Of a DNA stretch of 64,000 bases, positions 1 through 10,061 are shown in pieces (the stretch's first letter is position 1; the number at the start of each line of letters is the position of its first letter). Source of the stretch: Alphaproteobacteria bacterium (GTDB lineage Bacteria; Pseudomonadota; Alphaproteobacteria; Micavibrionales; Micavibrionaceae); NCBI GenBank assembly GCA_030424975.1, contig JAUHVY010000002.1:744001-808000 (forward strand), given 5' to 3'. Position numbers and translations under genes: made by a program. Under the pieces are notes generated by a model, which did not search any database, was not told the DNA's origin, and saw only the letters and a program-made list of their open reading frames with translations.

Positions 1-1757
1 AACAAAAGGAAATTATTGCGCCTGATAAAAAGCGTAAGCCTACAGAAAAAAATATTTTGGTTGGCCCTGAGCTTGCAAAGCTCGCACTGGATAAGGGCGT
101 GAAACAAGTTATTAAAATTCATGAGGTGTTGGGCGGCAAGCGTTTGCTACTGAAGATCAAGGAAATTCCCGTGTTGGCTTATGGTATTACGGTCGGGGTT
201 GCACGTGATATTACCGAAGAAGAAGAGATTATCGGACAAATTGAAAATAACCAAAGTGCAAACCGTGCATTACTGGAGCAATTGCGCTCTGCGATCGGTA
301 TTTATAACGCCGATCAGGCGCTCGTATTCTATAATTCCTCATTTTCACAGCTTTGGGGTCTGGAGGATGGTTGGCTGAATACAAAGCCGAAACTTGGCGA
401 GGTCATGGAAAAGCTTCGTGAGTCCAGAAGGTTGCCTGAGCAGGCCGATTTTAAGTCATATAAAAAAAGCTGGCTGAATATGTTTACCGGTTTGATCGAG
501 CCACATGATGATATGTTGTATTTGCCTGATGGGTCGGCTCTTCGCATGTTGGTCGTGCCGCACAAATTAGGCGGTCTGATGATGACATTCGAAGATGTGA
601 CCAGCAGGCTTGAGCTTGAGTCATCATATAACACCCTTATCGCGGTTCAAAAAGAGACCCTGGATAACCTCGAAGAGGGGGTCGCCGTGTTTGGTGGCGA
701 TGGTCGTTTGAAACTATGGAACCCGTCATTTGCATCTTTATGGGGGTTCAATCCGGAAACATTAGAGGGTGAACCACATGTGACACGCATCACTGATAAG
801 GTGTCATCGTTTTTTAATGATACGGATTGGCCGCAAATGAAAGAAAAGATCATTATGCTTGCGCTTGATCGTTCCGTAAATAGTGGCCGTTTCGAAAGGC
901 AGGACGAAAAAATCGTCGATTATGCCACGGTACCATTGCCGGATGGCGGGGTTTTGATCACATATTCCGATATGACCGATACAGTGCGTGTTGAAAATGC
1001 GTTGCGTGATAAAAATATTGCTTTAGAAACGGCGGAGAAGCTGAAACTTGATTTCCTTGCCAATGTTTCATATCAACTCAGAACCCCCTTGAATGCCATT
1101 ATGGGGTTCAATGAGATGTTGACCCAAGAATTCTTTGGTCCGTTGAACGAGAAGCAAAAGGAGTATACGGGTGACATTCAAAACGCGAGTGAGAAGCTCC
1201 TGAATCTGGTGAATAACATCCTTGACCTATCAACGATAGAAGCGGGTCAAATGTCATTGGATATTATTGATACTGATATAAATGCGATGATGGATAGCGT
1301 GTTTGATTTGGTATCCGAATGGGCACGTAAGGAACGAATAGAAGTTAAACTTGATTGCTCGGCACATGTCGGTATTGCACAAATTGATGAAAGTCGCATG
1401 AAGCAGGCTATTGTGAATTTGGTGCATAACTCAATTTCCTACACGCCTGAGGGTGGAGAAATTATACTGAAAGCTGAGTCTATAGAGGATGCTGTACAGT
1501 TTAAAGTTATTGATAACGGCCCCGGAATTGCGCCGGAGGATCAGGAACGGATCATACAGCCGTTTGAGCGTGTTGACAGTGCATCATCGGAACGTGGTGC
1601 CGGGCTTGGGCTTGCACTCGTTAAAAACATTGTCGATTTGCACGGCGGTCAGTTCGTATTGGAATCAGTTGCGGAGCAAGGCACAACTGTGATTTTATCC
1701 GTTCCGCGCAAATCAGATATTATTCAAGCTGAACATGCAGAGGGTGCAGTGGCCTAG
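1..1757 (+). CDS. divL: DivL-like PAS sensor pseudo-histidine kinase (5' partial)
   Basis: The reading frame is open from the first bases, so the N-terminus lies outside the window. Two PAS-like regions (about nt 250-620 and 640-1000) precede a dimerisation helix region (about nt 1030-1250) and a GHKL ATPase domain (about nt 1370-1720) with an N box (NLVHNS), DNGPGIAP and GAGLGLALV. The H box reads NVSYQLRTPL: the phospho-accepting His is replaced by Tyr (codon 1071-1073). In Caulobacter DivL the same change marks an atypical kinase that senses DivK phosphorylation and modulates CckA in cell-cycle control. Position next to tsaE fits this call as I remember other alphaproteobacteria. The DivL assignment is inference from the Tyr and the context; the kinase fold itself is clear. 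Confidence 0.75.
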   Translation, partial: QKEIIAPDKKRKPTEKNILVGPELAKLALDKGVKQVIKIHEVLGGKRLLLKIKEIPVLAYGITVGVARDITEEEEIIGQIENNQSANRALLEQLRSAIGIYNADQALVFYNSSFSQLWGLEDGWLNTKPKLGEVMEKLRESRRLPEQADFKSYKKSWLNMFTGLIEPHDDMLYLPDGSALRMLVVPHKLGGLMMTFEDVTSRLELESSYNTLIAVQKETLDNLEEGVAVFGGDGRLKLWNPSFASLWGFNPETLEGEPHVTRITDKVSSFFNDTDWPQMKEKIIMLALDRSVNSGRFERQDEKIVDYATVPLPDGGVLITYSDMTDTVRVENALRDKNIALETAEKLKLDFLANVSYQLRTPLNAIMGFNEMLTQEFFGPLNEKQKEYTGDIQNASEKLLNLVNNILDLSTIEAGQMSLDIIDTDINAMMDSVFDLVSEWARKERIEVKLDCSAHVGIAQIDESRMKQAIVNLVHNSISYTPEGGEIILKAESIEDAVQFKVIDNGPGIAPEDQERIIQPFERVDSASSERGAGLGLALVKNIVDLHGGQFVLESVAEQGTTVILSVPRKSDIIQAEHAEGAVA

Positions 1758-2167
1758 AGGCACTCAACCCATGTTTTGCTGGTACCGTCTTCGTTTAGGG
1801 TACCTTTGATAATGACATCCCCAAATTCAATACTCGTTTTGCAGTTAAAAATAGGGAAGAGCGCTCTGAGTGTGATTTCAAGTTGCCGCCCGGGATAAAA
1901 CGGGCCGCGTGCGCAAAATTCAGCGCGATCTTGCAGATAGTCTTCCGTCGGGTGCCGTGTGCCTGCGGCTTCTAATCTGAACGTGCTGACGTTACGGCGT
2001 TTATCACCTTCATCATTTGTGTAATAGGGCGTGCTAAGGTCGCCATAAACTTTGTATGGAGCTTCGTTCACAAGGTTAAAGCAAATAGGGCTCGCCGTAA
2101 TCTCCTGTGCATGTGCCAGGTGTGGCGAAAGAACGATTGCGACGGTGATAAGAAGTAATCTTTTCAT
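1754..2167 (-). CDS. small secreted protein of unknown function
   Basis: A 137-residue protein with a clear Sec signal peptide (MKRLLLITVAIVLSPHLAHA, probable cleavage before QE). The mature part of about 117 residues has four cysteines (in the contexts SPICF, EFCAR, FNCKT and VECL), which could form two disulfides in the periplasm. I do not recognise a family. It is convergent with divL, overlapping its last four bases, and its start is divergent from tsaE with only about 60 bp between them. The signal peptide is the main support that this is a real gene. Confidence 0.7.
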   Translation of the reverse strand: MKRLLLITVAIVLSPHLAHAQEITASPICFNLVNEAPYKVYGDLSTPYYTNDEGDKRRNVSTFRLEAAGTRHPTEDYLQDRAEFCARGPFYPGRQLEITLRALFPIFNCKTSIEFGDVIIKGTLNEDGTSKTWVECL

Positions 2168-2229
2168 GTATTTATTTTAACATCATACGGTGCTTTTCAC
2201 CAAGCGTCTTGTGCTTTATAACCAATACT

Positions 2230-2667
2230 ATGAGAAGAGAATCCACCACTATCATAACACATAGTGAGGCCGAAACAGTTCGCGCCGCACAAAGCTTTGC
2301 AGGTGTTTTAAAGGATGGTGATGTGTTGTTATTACACGGTGATTTAGGAGCGGGAAAAAGTGTTTTTGCACGGGCCCTAATTCGTGCCTTAAGCGATGAT
2401 GCAGATCTGGAGGTGCCGAGCCCGACCTTCACATTGGTGCAAACCTATGACACAGCGATGGGTGGTATTTGGCATTTTGATTTATATCGTCTTTCTGATC
2501 CGTCTGAAATTTATGAAATTGGTTGGGAAGAGGCACTGCAGGGCGGTGTCGCAATTATCGAGTGGCCTGAACGTTTAGGCAGTTTGCGCCCGCAAAACGC
2601 GATTGATATTCATATATCGGTCCAACAAGATGGTGAGAGCTCTCGCCAAATAGAGGTGATTATTTAA
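2230..2667 (+). CDS. tsaE: tRNA t6A biosynthesis ATPase TsaE
   Basis: The protein of 145 residues has the TsaE P-loop GDLGAGKS (residues 37-44), the SPTF segment (64-67), HFDLYR (82-87) and EWPER (111-115). TsaE binds the TsaB-TsaD complex and supplies the ATPase cycle needed for N6-threonylcarbamoyladenosine at position 37 of ANN-decoding tRNAs. I chose the ATG at 2230 over the in-frame GTG at 2209, which would add seven residues without a better ribosome site. The stop codon overlaps the next start (TAATG), so tsaE and the nucleotidyltransferase are translationally coupled. Confidence 0.92.
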   Translation: MRRESTTIITHSEAETVRAAQSFAGVLKDGDVLLLHGDLGAGKSVFARALIRALSDDADLEVPSPTFTLVQTYDTAMGGIWHFDLYRLSDPSEIYEIGWEEALQGGVAIIEWPERLGSLRPQNAIDIHISVQQDGESSRQIEVII

Positions 2668-3401
2668 TGACGCAGGATTTAATCACGAATAAGGCCTTTA
2701 TTTTGGCTGCGGGCTTTGGAACGCGGCTACGACCATATACAGATCATGTGCCAAAACCGATGGTACAGGTGAACGGGCGGAGCTTGATATACCGCACATT
2801 GGATAAGCTGCGATCTGTTGGTATTAACGATGTCGTGGTGAATGCACATTATTTGCCCGATGTTTTAAAGCAGCATTTAGATGTATATTGTGCGCAGCAT
2901 GACGATATGTCTATCACATTTATTCACGAAAAAGACATTTTGGATACGGGTGGCGGTATCGTGAATGCCTTGCCGCATTTTAAGGGGGCGCCCTTTTATG
3001 TTATTGCGGGCGATAATCTCTGGACCGATGCGGATGTGTCGGCGTTGAAGCGTTTATCAGATGCGTGGGATGATCAAACCATGGATATCCTGACCTTGAT
3101 GATGCCGATTGATCGTATGGTGTTGACGCATGGGGTGGGGGATTATGATATTCTACCTGATGGCCGGGTGAAACGATCACCAAGCAAAGATGGTGATGCC
3201 ATGTGGACGAATATTCGTCTGAACCATCCGCGTATTTATGATAATGCACCTGAAGGTGCGTTTTCATTCCTGCAAATAATGGATGCTGTACAAGAAGCAG
3301 GGCGTTTTTACGCATTGCATCATGATGGTGATTGGCACCATATTAGTACCCCTGCGGATCTTGAAGCCGTTGATAAGGTGTTTCGGGAGCAAGACGCATA
3401 A
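2667..3401 (+). CDS. murU: nucleotidyltransferase, probable MurNAc-1-P uridylyltransferase MurU
   Basis: A 244-residue sugar-phosphate nucleotidyltransferase with the N-terminal signature LAAGFGTRLRPYTDHVPKPM and the metal/NTP region IAGDNLW. In alphaproteobacteria and pseudomonads MurU makes UDP-MurNAc from MurNAc-1-phosphate in the peptidoglycan recycling bypass of MurA, working after the kinase AmgK. Position between tsaE and addB supports MurU rather than a generic sugar nucleotidyltransferase. The amgK kinase gene that I would expect beside it is absent: tsaE runs straight into this gene. The stop codon overlaps the addB start (TAATG). Confidence 0.78.
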   Translation: MTQDLITNKAFILAAGFGTRLRPYTDHVPKPMVQVNGRSLIYRTLDKLRSVGINDVVVNAHYLPDVLKQHLDVYCAQHDDMSITFIHEKDILDTGGGIVNALPHFKGAPFYVIAGDNLWTDADVSALKRLSDAWDDQTMDILTLMMPIDRMVLTHGVGDYDILPDGRVKRSPSKDGDAMWTNIRLNHPRIYDNAPEGAFSFLQIMDAVQEAGRFYALHHDGDWHHISTPADLEAVDKVFREQDA

Positions 3402-6400
3402 TGACGGGCGAAGCGCAAAGCGAGATTTATAATATTCCCGCAGGCATGCCGTTTTTGCGCACATTAGCGCAGCATTTGTTGGGTAAGACAAAGGGGCAAC
3501 CCGAAGAGCTGACGCGGCACCGCATTTTACTACCGACTCGCCGAACATGCCGTATTATGCGTGAGACTTTTTTACGGTTGAATGACGGGCAGGCCTTATT
3601 GCTTCCGCAAATGATGCCGATTGGCGAAGTCGATGAGGAAGAGCTATCACTTCTGATGTATGGAAGCGCAGAAGCTTTCCTAGATATTCCCGATGCGATA
3701 AAACCGATGCACAGGCAGCTTTTACTCGCGAAGTTGATCATGCGCGCACCTGATTTTGCCCAAGGGTATGATCATGCTCTCATGCTTTCAAAGGCATTAT
3801 GTGAGCTTATGGACGAAGTGCAGGTTGAGGGGCTTTCAATGCGCGATCTCGACAAAATTGTGCCTGAGGATTTTGCGCAGCATTGGGGGATTACCCTGAC
3901 GTTTTTGAATATTGTCAGTGAGGTTTGGCCGAGTGTTTTAGAGGCGCAAGGCGTCATTGAGCAAGGTGAACGTCGTAATCTCTTGCTGCAGGCGTTATCG
4001 AATTTTTGGAAAAATACGTCGCCTTCATACCCCGTCATTGCTGCGGGTTCTACCGGTTCGATTCCTGCAGTGGCTGAGCTGTTGGGGACGATTGCAAAAA
4101 TGCCGAACGGTTGTGTTGTTTTGCCCGGCGTTGATATGGATATGGATTCAGGAACTTGGGATTGTATTACAGAGAGCCACCCACAATATGCACTGAAACG
4201 ATTTTTAAATTTAGCACAGGCAGGTATTTCTGATGTGAAATACATTAATGAAGCAGCAAAGCATCAAAGCTCGCGCGCGCCTTTGGCATCGGCGGTTATG
4301 CTGCCTGCGGAAAAGTCCTATGCTTGGAAAACTTTTTTCAAAGACGAGGGCGCTAAGCGTTATTTGGATGATTTGTCCTATTACGATTGTAAAACACAGC
4401 AAGAGGAGGCCGCGGTTATCGCGCTGATGATGCGTGAAAATGTGCAGGATCCTTTTGCTGATAATGTTACGGCATTGGTGACACCAGATCGTAGCTTGGC
4501 GCGCCGCGTCAGTGCGTATTGCCGCAGATGGGGAATAGAGGTCGATGATTCCGCAGGCGCAAAGCTACAGGATTCCAGACTTGGTAAATTTATCCTTCTA
4601 AGCTTTCATGCCGCGATTACTTATGACCCTTATGTCTTCTTATCCTTGCTAAAGCTTTCGCTGTGTCGTTTTGGCTATGCGGATGATACGTATAAAAATA
4701 TTTTATCAACACTGGAGATTGATTATCTGCGCCAAGGGCGGATCATTTCATCATTGAATGATCTGATCGCCTATGTGAAGCAAGAAGAGGGTGAGGAAAC
4801 CGTCGTTTATGATTTTCTTTGTGCTTATGAGAGCGCGGTAAAGCCCTTGCGCGGTTTCGTAAACCGCAATGCGACGCATAATTTTTCAGATATGTTAAAG
4901 GCGCATGTACAGGTGGCAGAAAATTTGGCATGCACCGCAGATGCACCCGGGCGTGATCTTTTATGGCGTGGTGAAGAAGGCGAGAGCGCGGCGCTTTTCC
5001 TGACGGAGCTTATGGGGCATGCTGACTTATTGGCGGATGTCACCATTGATGATTATGAGCAAATATTTGCATCTTTGCTTGGTGCGGTGACTGTACGACA
5101 ATCCTATGGGGTGCACCCGCGTTTGCTTATTCTCGGGCAGTTAGAGGCAAGGTTAAGCCATGCCGATTTGGTTATTATGGGCGGTTTGAATGAGGGGACA
5201 TGGCCATCTGATACTGGGCATGACCCATGGATGTCGCGGCCGATGCGTAAATCATTTGGTCTGCCTGCAAAGGAACAAGCAATTGGTATCGCTGCGCATG
5301 ACTTTGTGCAAAATTTCTGTGGCACAAAAGTTGTGATGACCCGTGCACAGAAGGTTGACGGAAGCCCCACCGTGCCATCGCGTTGGGTGATGCGATTGGA
5401 CACAATTTTAAACAGTGCGCATATGAATTTATCCGATTTATCGACCGGTTCTTATATTGCGTGGGCAGGCATGATTGACAAAACAGGTGAAGCGCAGCCA
5501 TGCGACCCGCCGGAACCAAGGCCGCCTGTTAGTGTGCGTCCGAATGCTGCTTCTGTGACGAAAATTGAAAACTGGTTACAGGATCCGTATGGCATCTATA
5601 TGCGTTATGTTCTGAAAATCAGAAAATTGCAGCCTTTGTTGCAAGATAGTGATGCAGCATTAAAGGGGGCGCTGTTACACGAAGTGCTCCATCAATTTGT
5701 TTTGAAATATCCTGCTGCTCTGCCTGATGATGCGCATAATATATTAATGGAAACGGCGAAGGATATCGTAGAGCGCGATATAGAATCACCTGAATTACTA
5801 CGCTATTGGTGGCCGAAATTCGGAAAAATAGCAGAATACTTTATTTCGCATGAGGCCGTATGGCGGGAGCGTGCAAAGTTTGTGGAAGGCGAGATCAGAG
5901 GCAATATTGATATCAATATTGACGGCATTCTGTTTAATTTATACGGCGTTGCCGACCGTATTGATAAGGTGCGCACCGATGATGGCGATGGTTACGCGGT
6001 CATTGATTACAAATCAGGTGGCGGCGGGTTCACCGCGAATAAACTTCGAGACGGGGCTTTGCCGCAATTACCGCTAGAGGCTATTATGCTTCGGGGCGGT
6101 GCATTTTACGGTAAGGGGTTCAAAAATGAAAAGGCAGATATCGAAAAAAAATATGTCCCCAAAGGCGATACGAAATATCTGGGCTACTGGACGTTGAATG
6201 CCAAGGGCGATATGGATAGCGCAAAGATTGAAGGGGATCTGGATCAAGTGATTGATACCGTGATGGACGGTTTCCAGGAGCTTGTACGAACATTTCGCAA
6301 ATATGAAACACCGTTTTACGCGGTACCGAATTCCGATAACGCGCCGCGGTTTAATGATTATGAACATGTTGCCCGTATTCGTGAGTGGACAGTGCTTGAT

Positions 6401-6424
6401 GATGCAGACGGAGGCGAGTCATGA
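3401..6424 (+). CDS. addB: double-strand break repair protein AddB
   Basis: At 1007 residues this matches the alphaproteobacterial AddB type. The N-terminal helicase-like part starts with the LLPTRRTCR segment and is followed by a long divergent middle region. The C-terminal PD-(D/E)XK nuclease motif is visible as AVIDYKSGG (about residues 865-875). AddB pairs with AddA to form a helicase-nuclease that resects double-strand breaks, the alphaproteobacterial counterpart of RecBCD. The gene overlaps murU upstream and addA downstream by four bases each, so all are one operon. Confidence 0.93.
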   Translation: MTGEAQSEIYNIPAGMPFLRTLAQHLLGKTKGQPEELTRHRILLPTRRTCRIMRETFLRLNDGQALLLPQMMPIGEVDEEELSLLMYGSAEAFLDIPDAIKPMHRQLLLAKLIMRAPDFAQGYDHALMLSKALCELMDEVQVEGLSMRDLDKIVPEDFAQHWGITLTFLNIVSEVWPSVLEAQGVIEQGERRNLLLQALSNFWKNTSPSYPVIAAGSTGSIPAVAELLGTIAKMPNGCVVLPGVDMDMDSGTWDCITESHPQYALKRFLNLAQAGISDVKYINEAAKHQSSRAPLASAVMLPAEKSYAWKTFFKDEGAKRYLDDLSYYDCKTQQEEAAVIALMMRENVQDPFADNVTALVTPDRSLARRVSAYCRRWGIEVDDSAGAKLQDSRLGKFILLSFHAAITYDPYVFLSLLKLSLCRFGYADDTYKNILSTLEIDYLRQGRIISSLNDLIAYVKQEEGEETVVYDFLCAYESAVKPLRGFVNRNATHNFSDMLKAHVQVAENLACTADAPGRDLLWRGEEGESAALFLTELMGHADLLADVTIDDYEQIFASLLGAVTVRQSYGVHPRLLILGQLEARLSHADLVIMGGLNEGTWPSDTGHDPWMSRPMRKSFGLPAKEQAIGIAAHDFVQNFCGTKVVMTRAQKVDGSPTVPSRWVMRLDTILNSAHMNLSDLSTGSYIAWAGMIDKTGEAQPCDPPEPRPPVSVRPNAASVTKIENWLQDPYGIYMRYVLKIRKLQPLLQDSDAALKGALLHEVLHQFVLKYPAALPDDAHNILMETAKDIVERDIESPELLRYWWPKFGKIAEYFISHEAVWRERAKFVEGEIRGNIDINIDGILFNLYGVADRIDKVRTDDGDGYAVIDYKSGGGGFTANKLRDGALPQLPLEAIMLRGGAFYGKGFKNEKADIEKKYVPKGDTKYLGYWTLNAKGDMDSAKIEGDLDQVIDTVMDGFQELVRTFRKYETPFYAVPNSDNAPRFNDYEHVARIREWTVLDDADGGES

Positions 6425-9400
6425 CCCGTAATCAAGTCTTGAGCCAACAGGAAATATTATCTAAAACCGCACAAAAGCAGGGCATGGCCGCGGCACCCGA
6501 AAGCTCGGCATGGGTTGCGGCTTCTGCGGGGACGGGAAAGACAAAGGTTCTGACTGATCGTGTATTACGCTTACTATTACCGCGTTCTGACGGCAGACCG
6601 GCGACGTTGCCCTCGCGTATCTTGTGCTTGACCTTTACAAAGGCGGCCGCCAATGAAATGGCATTACGTATTAATAAAACGCTTAGCCGTTGGGCCGTAG
6701 CAGATGATTTGGATTTGCAAAAGAACCTGACGTCATTATTTGGCCGCGCGCCGACATCTGAACAGGTGAGCGCGGCACAACGTTTATTTGCCAATGTCAT
6801 CGACAGCCCGGGCGGCTTGCCCATTATGACCATCCACTCCTTTTGCCAATCCGTCTTGGGGCGTTTCCCGATAGAGGCAGGTTTATCCCCCAATTTCGGG
6901 ACACTCGATGAAAGCATGGGGCAGGAATTAATGGCCGAAGCGATCGCTTTTGTTATTGATACGGCACAGCGCGCCGATCAGGCGGGGTCGCAAATCGCAA
7001 ATGCCGTTGATCATTTATTATCCGATATTGATGAGCAAAGCTTTATCTCCGCCGTACGCTCTGTCGTTTCAGAGCGCACACAGTTTGAAATGCTAATGGG
7101 GCAATATCATACGATAGAGGGTGTTTATGCTGCGGTTTGTGCGCATTATGATGTTGCACAAAATATGTCTGAAGATGCACTGATTTCTGCGTTTTGTGAA
7201 AAGGGGCGAGGGCGAGAGGATGATTTGCGATCTGTGGCGATGGCGATGCTCTCCCCCGATTGTAAGGCCAAAACAGCAAAACCATTGGCGCAGTCAATGA
7301 TTGCATGGCTGGACGCGCCCCATGATCAACGTATATCTATGTTTGATCGTTATTGCGCGGCGTTTCTAAGCGGAGATAATGAGAATATTCGAAAACAAGG
7401 CTTCCCACCGGCAAATGTGAAGAAGCAAGACCCGAATGCCGAGGATATTCTGAAAGCGGAAGGCGCAGAATTACTCCGTTTGTTGGACATCGTCAAAGCC
7501 ATAAAATCAGCAGAGAAAACCCGTGATATTTTATATATCGCCCAAGCCGTGATTGAAAAATATAAGGCGTTAAAGGAAGCAAAAGGCCTTCTGGATTATG
7601 ATGATCAGATTATTTGCACGATGAGACTTCTCAGCGGGGAGAGCAAAGCCTTTGCAGGAATGAAGGGTATAAACGCACAGGCATTGATCAATCAATGGAT
7701 TATGTACAAGCTCGATCAGGGGATTGACCATGTCCTTGTTGATGAGGCGCAAGACACAAACCCCGAGCAATGGCGCATTATTGAATCTTTAACATCCGAA
7801 TTTTTTGTCGGTGACGGTGCGCGTGACGATGTGTTACGCACCAGCTTTGTTGTCGGTGATATTAAACAATCAATTTATAGTTTCCAGCGTGCTGCCCCAA
7901 AAGAGTTTGCACGCATGCAAAATATATTCGATGAGCGTATATCCGTGGGCGGGTATGTGAACCATAACATTAGTCTGGATACATCGTTCCGCACGACGCA
8001 AAGTGTGCTTGGCGTGGTTGACAAAGTTTTCGCCTCTGAGCCGATGCACCACTCCCTTGGGGTGCATCATGTTGATCACCAACCGTATCGTGCGGGTCAG
8101 GAAGGCATGGTTGCATTATGGCCCGAATATAAAAGCGCAGAGCAGGAGCAGCGCGATTTTTGGGACCCGCCAATTTCCAGGAATTCAACGGAAAGCGGTT
8201 CCACACAGATGGCGCGCCGTGTGGCGGATGAAATCCGAAACTGGTTGGATAGAAAAGAGGTCCTGTCGAGCAGAAATCGTGCCATTCAGCCCGGCGATAT
8301 TATGATACTACTTCGTTCTCGTTCAGCATTACAGCAACAGCTCATACGGGAATTGAAGCTAAGAAATATCCCTGTCAGCGGTGCGGATCGCATGATCCTG
8401 AGTGAACAGATCGCGGTGCAGGATTTATATGCGTTGGCACGGTTCTGTTTGCTACCGGCGGATGATCTGACACTGGCGGAGATACTAAAATGCCCCTTGT
8501 TAGGCTGGAGCGAAGAGGAGCTTTTTACACTCGCTTATAACAGAAAGGGGTCACTATGGCAGGAAGTTTGTAATCCCGATCCGCTGAAATTAAACGGGAT
8601 TACAGACCATATAGATGACCTTGTATTCGCAAGTGATGATAAACGCGCGCGCACCCGCGATTACCTTTCACGCCTTATCGGGCGGGTGTCGTATCTTGGT
8701 ACATACGAATTTTTTGCACATGTGTTAAATATGCCGTGTCCCGCAGATGATCAATCAGGCATGCATGCTATGCTGCGTCGTTTGGGCGAGGATGCGATTG
8801 ATCCGCTCGAAGAGATGCTCAGTGCTGCGATGAATTTCGGGAAACTGCACATTGATCAGATGCAGCTGTTTTTGAAAGAGCAGGAAAAAGCGGAAACGGA
8901 AATTAAACGAGAAATGGAAGAAGCATCCGGCCAGGTGCGTATTATGACGGTACACGGATCAAAGGGGTTACAGGCGCCCGTCGTGATTATGCCTGATACG
9001 ATGAAGTCATCGGGGGGCGCAAAAATTTCAAGGTTTCTGTGGCCAGATAAATCCGATTTGGACATTCCGTTATATACAACGCGTAAAACCTTTGAGCCTG
9101 CACCATATGTACGGGCACGTGAAAATGTCAAAACGAAAGACGAGGATGAATATTATCGTTTGCTTTATGTTGCAATGACACGTGCGGAAGACAGGCTTTA
9201 TATTGGAGGATTTAGAGGGAAAAGAAGCGCGCCTGAATCGTCGTGGTATTATCAAATCAGGAACGCCATGCAGGATATGGACGATGTGCAAGAATTGGAT
9301 GACGGTACATTGTTGCTCCACAACCCGCAAACTGCTGCGCCTGATAAGGCAAAGGATGAGCGTGCGGATGTGGTTGGTGCGGATGATATTCCCGTATGGG

Positions 9401-9987
9401 CAACAACAAACGCGCCTGATGTTCCTTATCCTCCCCGGCCTCTTATTCCCTCGCGGCCATTACCTGAAGACGATGCGCCGGCAATGTCACCACTTTACGC
9501 GGCAGACCAGAAGCGATTTAGACGTGGTAATGTTACGCATAAATTATTGCAGTTCCTGCCGGATATCGAAGAGGGGAAACGTCAAAATGCTGCGCTTAGG
9601 TTTGTGCACAAAAATGCTGTGGACCTGACGCAAGGCGTGCGAGAGGGGATTGTTAAAGAGGTGATGGGTATATTGGGTAATCCGAAATATGCACCTTATT
9701 TTGCAACTGATTCTTTGGCGGAGGTTCCTGTAACCGCGCTCATAGGTGATCGCATTATCAGTGGCCAAATTGACAGGTTGGTTGTAGGCGATAAGGCATT
9801 ATGGGTGATTGATTATAAAACCAACAGGCCGCCGCCGACGGATCCGAATAATGTGCCGCCGATTTATCGCAAGCAATTATCCGCTTATCGTGATTCGTTA
9901 TCATTGATATATCCCGGTTATCAGATTCATTGTGCGTTGTTATGGACGGATGGCCCGAACCTGATGGTGATGGATGATTATCTGTAA
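6421..9987 (+). CDS. addA: double-strand break repair helicase AddA
   Basis: An 1188-residue UvrD-family helicase-nuclease. The Walker A is ASAGTGKT (residues 34-41) and the Walker B region reads VLVDEAQDTNPEQW (about 438-450). Helicase motif VI lies in LLYVAMTRAEDRLYIGG. The C-terminal nuclease shows HKLLQFLP (about 1040) and the catalytic IDYKTNRPP (about 1129-1137). It acts with AddB as the motor and one of two nuclease sites for double-strand end resection. The ATG at 6421 overlaps the addB stop. Confidence 0.95.
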   Translation: MTRNQVLSQQEILSKTAQKQGMAAAPESSAWVAASAGTGKTKVLTDRVLRLLLPRSDGRPATLPSRILCLTFTKAAANEMALRINKTLSRWAVADDLDLQKNLTSLFGRAPTSEQVSAAQRLFANVIDSPGGLPIMTIHSFCQSVLGRFPIEAGLSPNFGTLDESMGQELMAEAIAFVIDTAQRADQAGSQIANAVDHLLSDIDEQSFISAVRSVVSERTQFEMLMGQYHTIEGVYAAVCAHYDVAQNMSEDALISAFCEKGRGREDDLRSVAMAMLSPDCKAKTAKPLAQSMIAWLDAPHDQRISMFDRYCAAFLSGDNENIRKQGFPPANVKKQDPNAEDILKAEGAELLRLLDIVKAIKSAEKTRDILYIAQAVIEKYKALKEAKGLLDYDDQIICTMRLLSGESKAFAGMKGINAQALINQWIMYKLDQGIDHVLVDEAQDTNPEQWRIIESLTSEFFVGDGARDDVLRTSFVVGDIKQSIYSFQRAAPKEFARMQNIFDERISVGGYVNHNISLDTSFRTTQSVLGVVDKVFASEPMHHSLGVHHVDHQPYRAGQEGMVALWPEYKSAEQEQRDFWDPPISRNSTESGSTQMARRVADEIRNWLDRKEVLSSRNRAIQPGDIMILLRSRSALQQQLIRELKLRNIPVSGADRMILSEQIAVQDLYALARFCLLPADDLTLAEILKCPLLGWSEEELFTLAYNRKGSLWQEVCNPDPLKLNGITDHIDDLVFASDDKRARTRDYLSRLIGRVSYLGTYEFFAHVLNMPCPADDQSGMHAMLRRLGEDAIDPLEEMLSAAMNFGKLHIDQMQLFLKEQEKAETEIKREMEEASGQVRIMTVHGSKGLQAPVVIMPDTMKSSGGAKISRFLWPDKSDLDIPLYTTRKTFEPAPYVRARENVKTKDEDEYYRLLYVAMTRAEDRLYIGGFRGKRSAPESSWYYQIRNAMQDMDDVQELDDGTLLLHNPQTAAPDKAKDERADVVGADDIPVWATTNAPDVPYPPRPLIPSRPLPEDDAPAMSPLYAADQKRFRRGNVTHKLLQFLPDIEEGKRQNAALRFVHKNAVDLTQGVREGIVKEVMGILGNPKYAPYFATDSLAEVPVTALIGDRIISGQIDRLVVGDKALWVIDYKTNRPPPTDPNNVPPIYRKQLSAYRDSLSLIYPGYQIHCALLWTDGPNLMVMDDYL

Positions 9988-9999
9988 TCGAGCGGGTGC

Positions 10000-10036
10000 A
10001 AAAAAAGACCTGCGGTAAAGTGGAGTAAACCGCAGG
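10000..10036 (-). terminator. rho-independent terminator of trxA
   Basis: An 8-bp perfect stem (CCTGCGGT at 10009-10016 with ACCGCAGG at 10029-10036) lies between the convergent addA and trxA. On the minus strand it is followed by seven U residues (A tract at 10000-10006), so it ends trxA transcription. No U tract follows on the plus strand, so addA may use it only weakly. Confidence 0.8.
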
Positions 10037-10061
10037 CCTCAAACTCAAGTTTCAAAGGAAA

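Noticed and set aside
8003-8305. Additional reading frames inside addA and on its opposite strand
   Set aside because: They are shadows of a long conserved gene and show no motif of their own.
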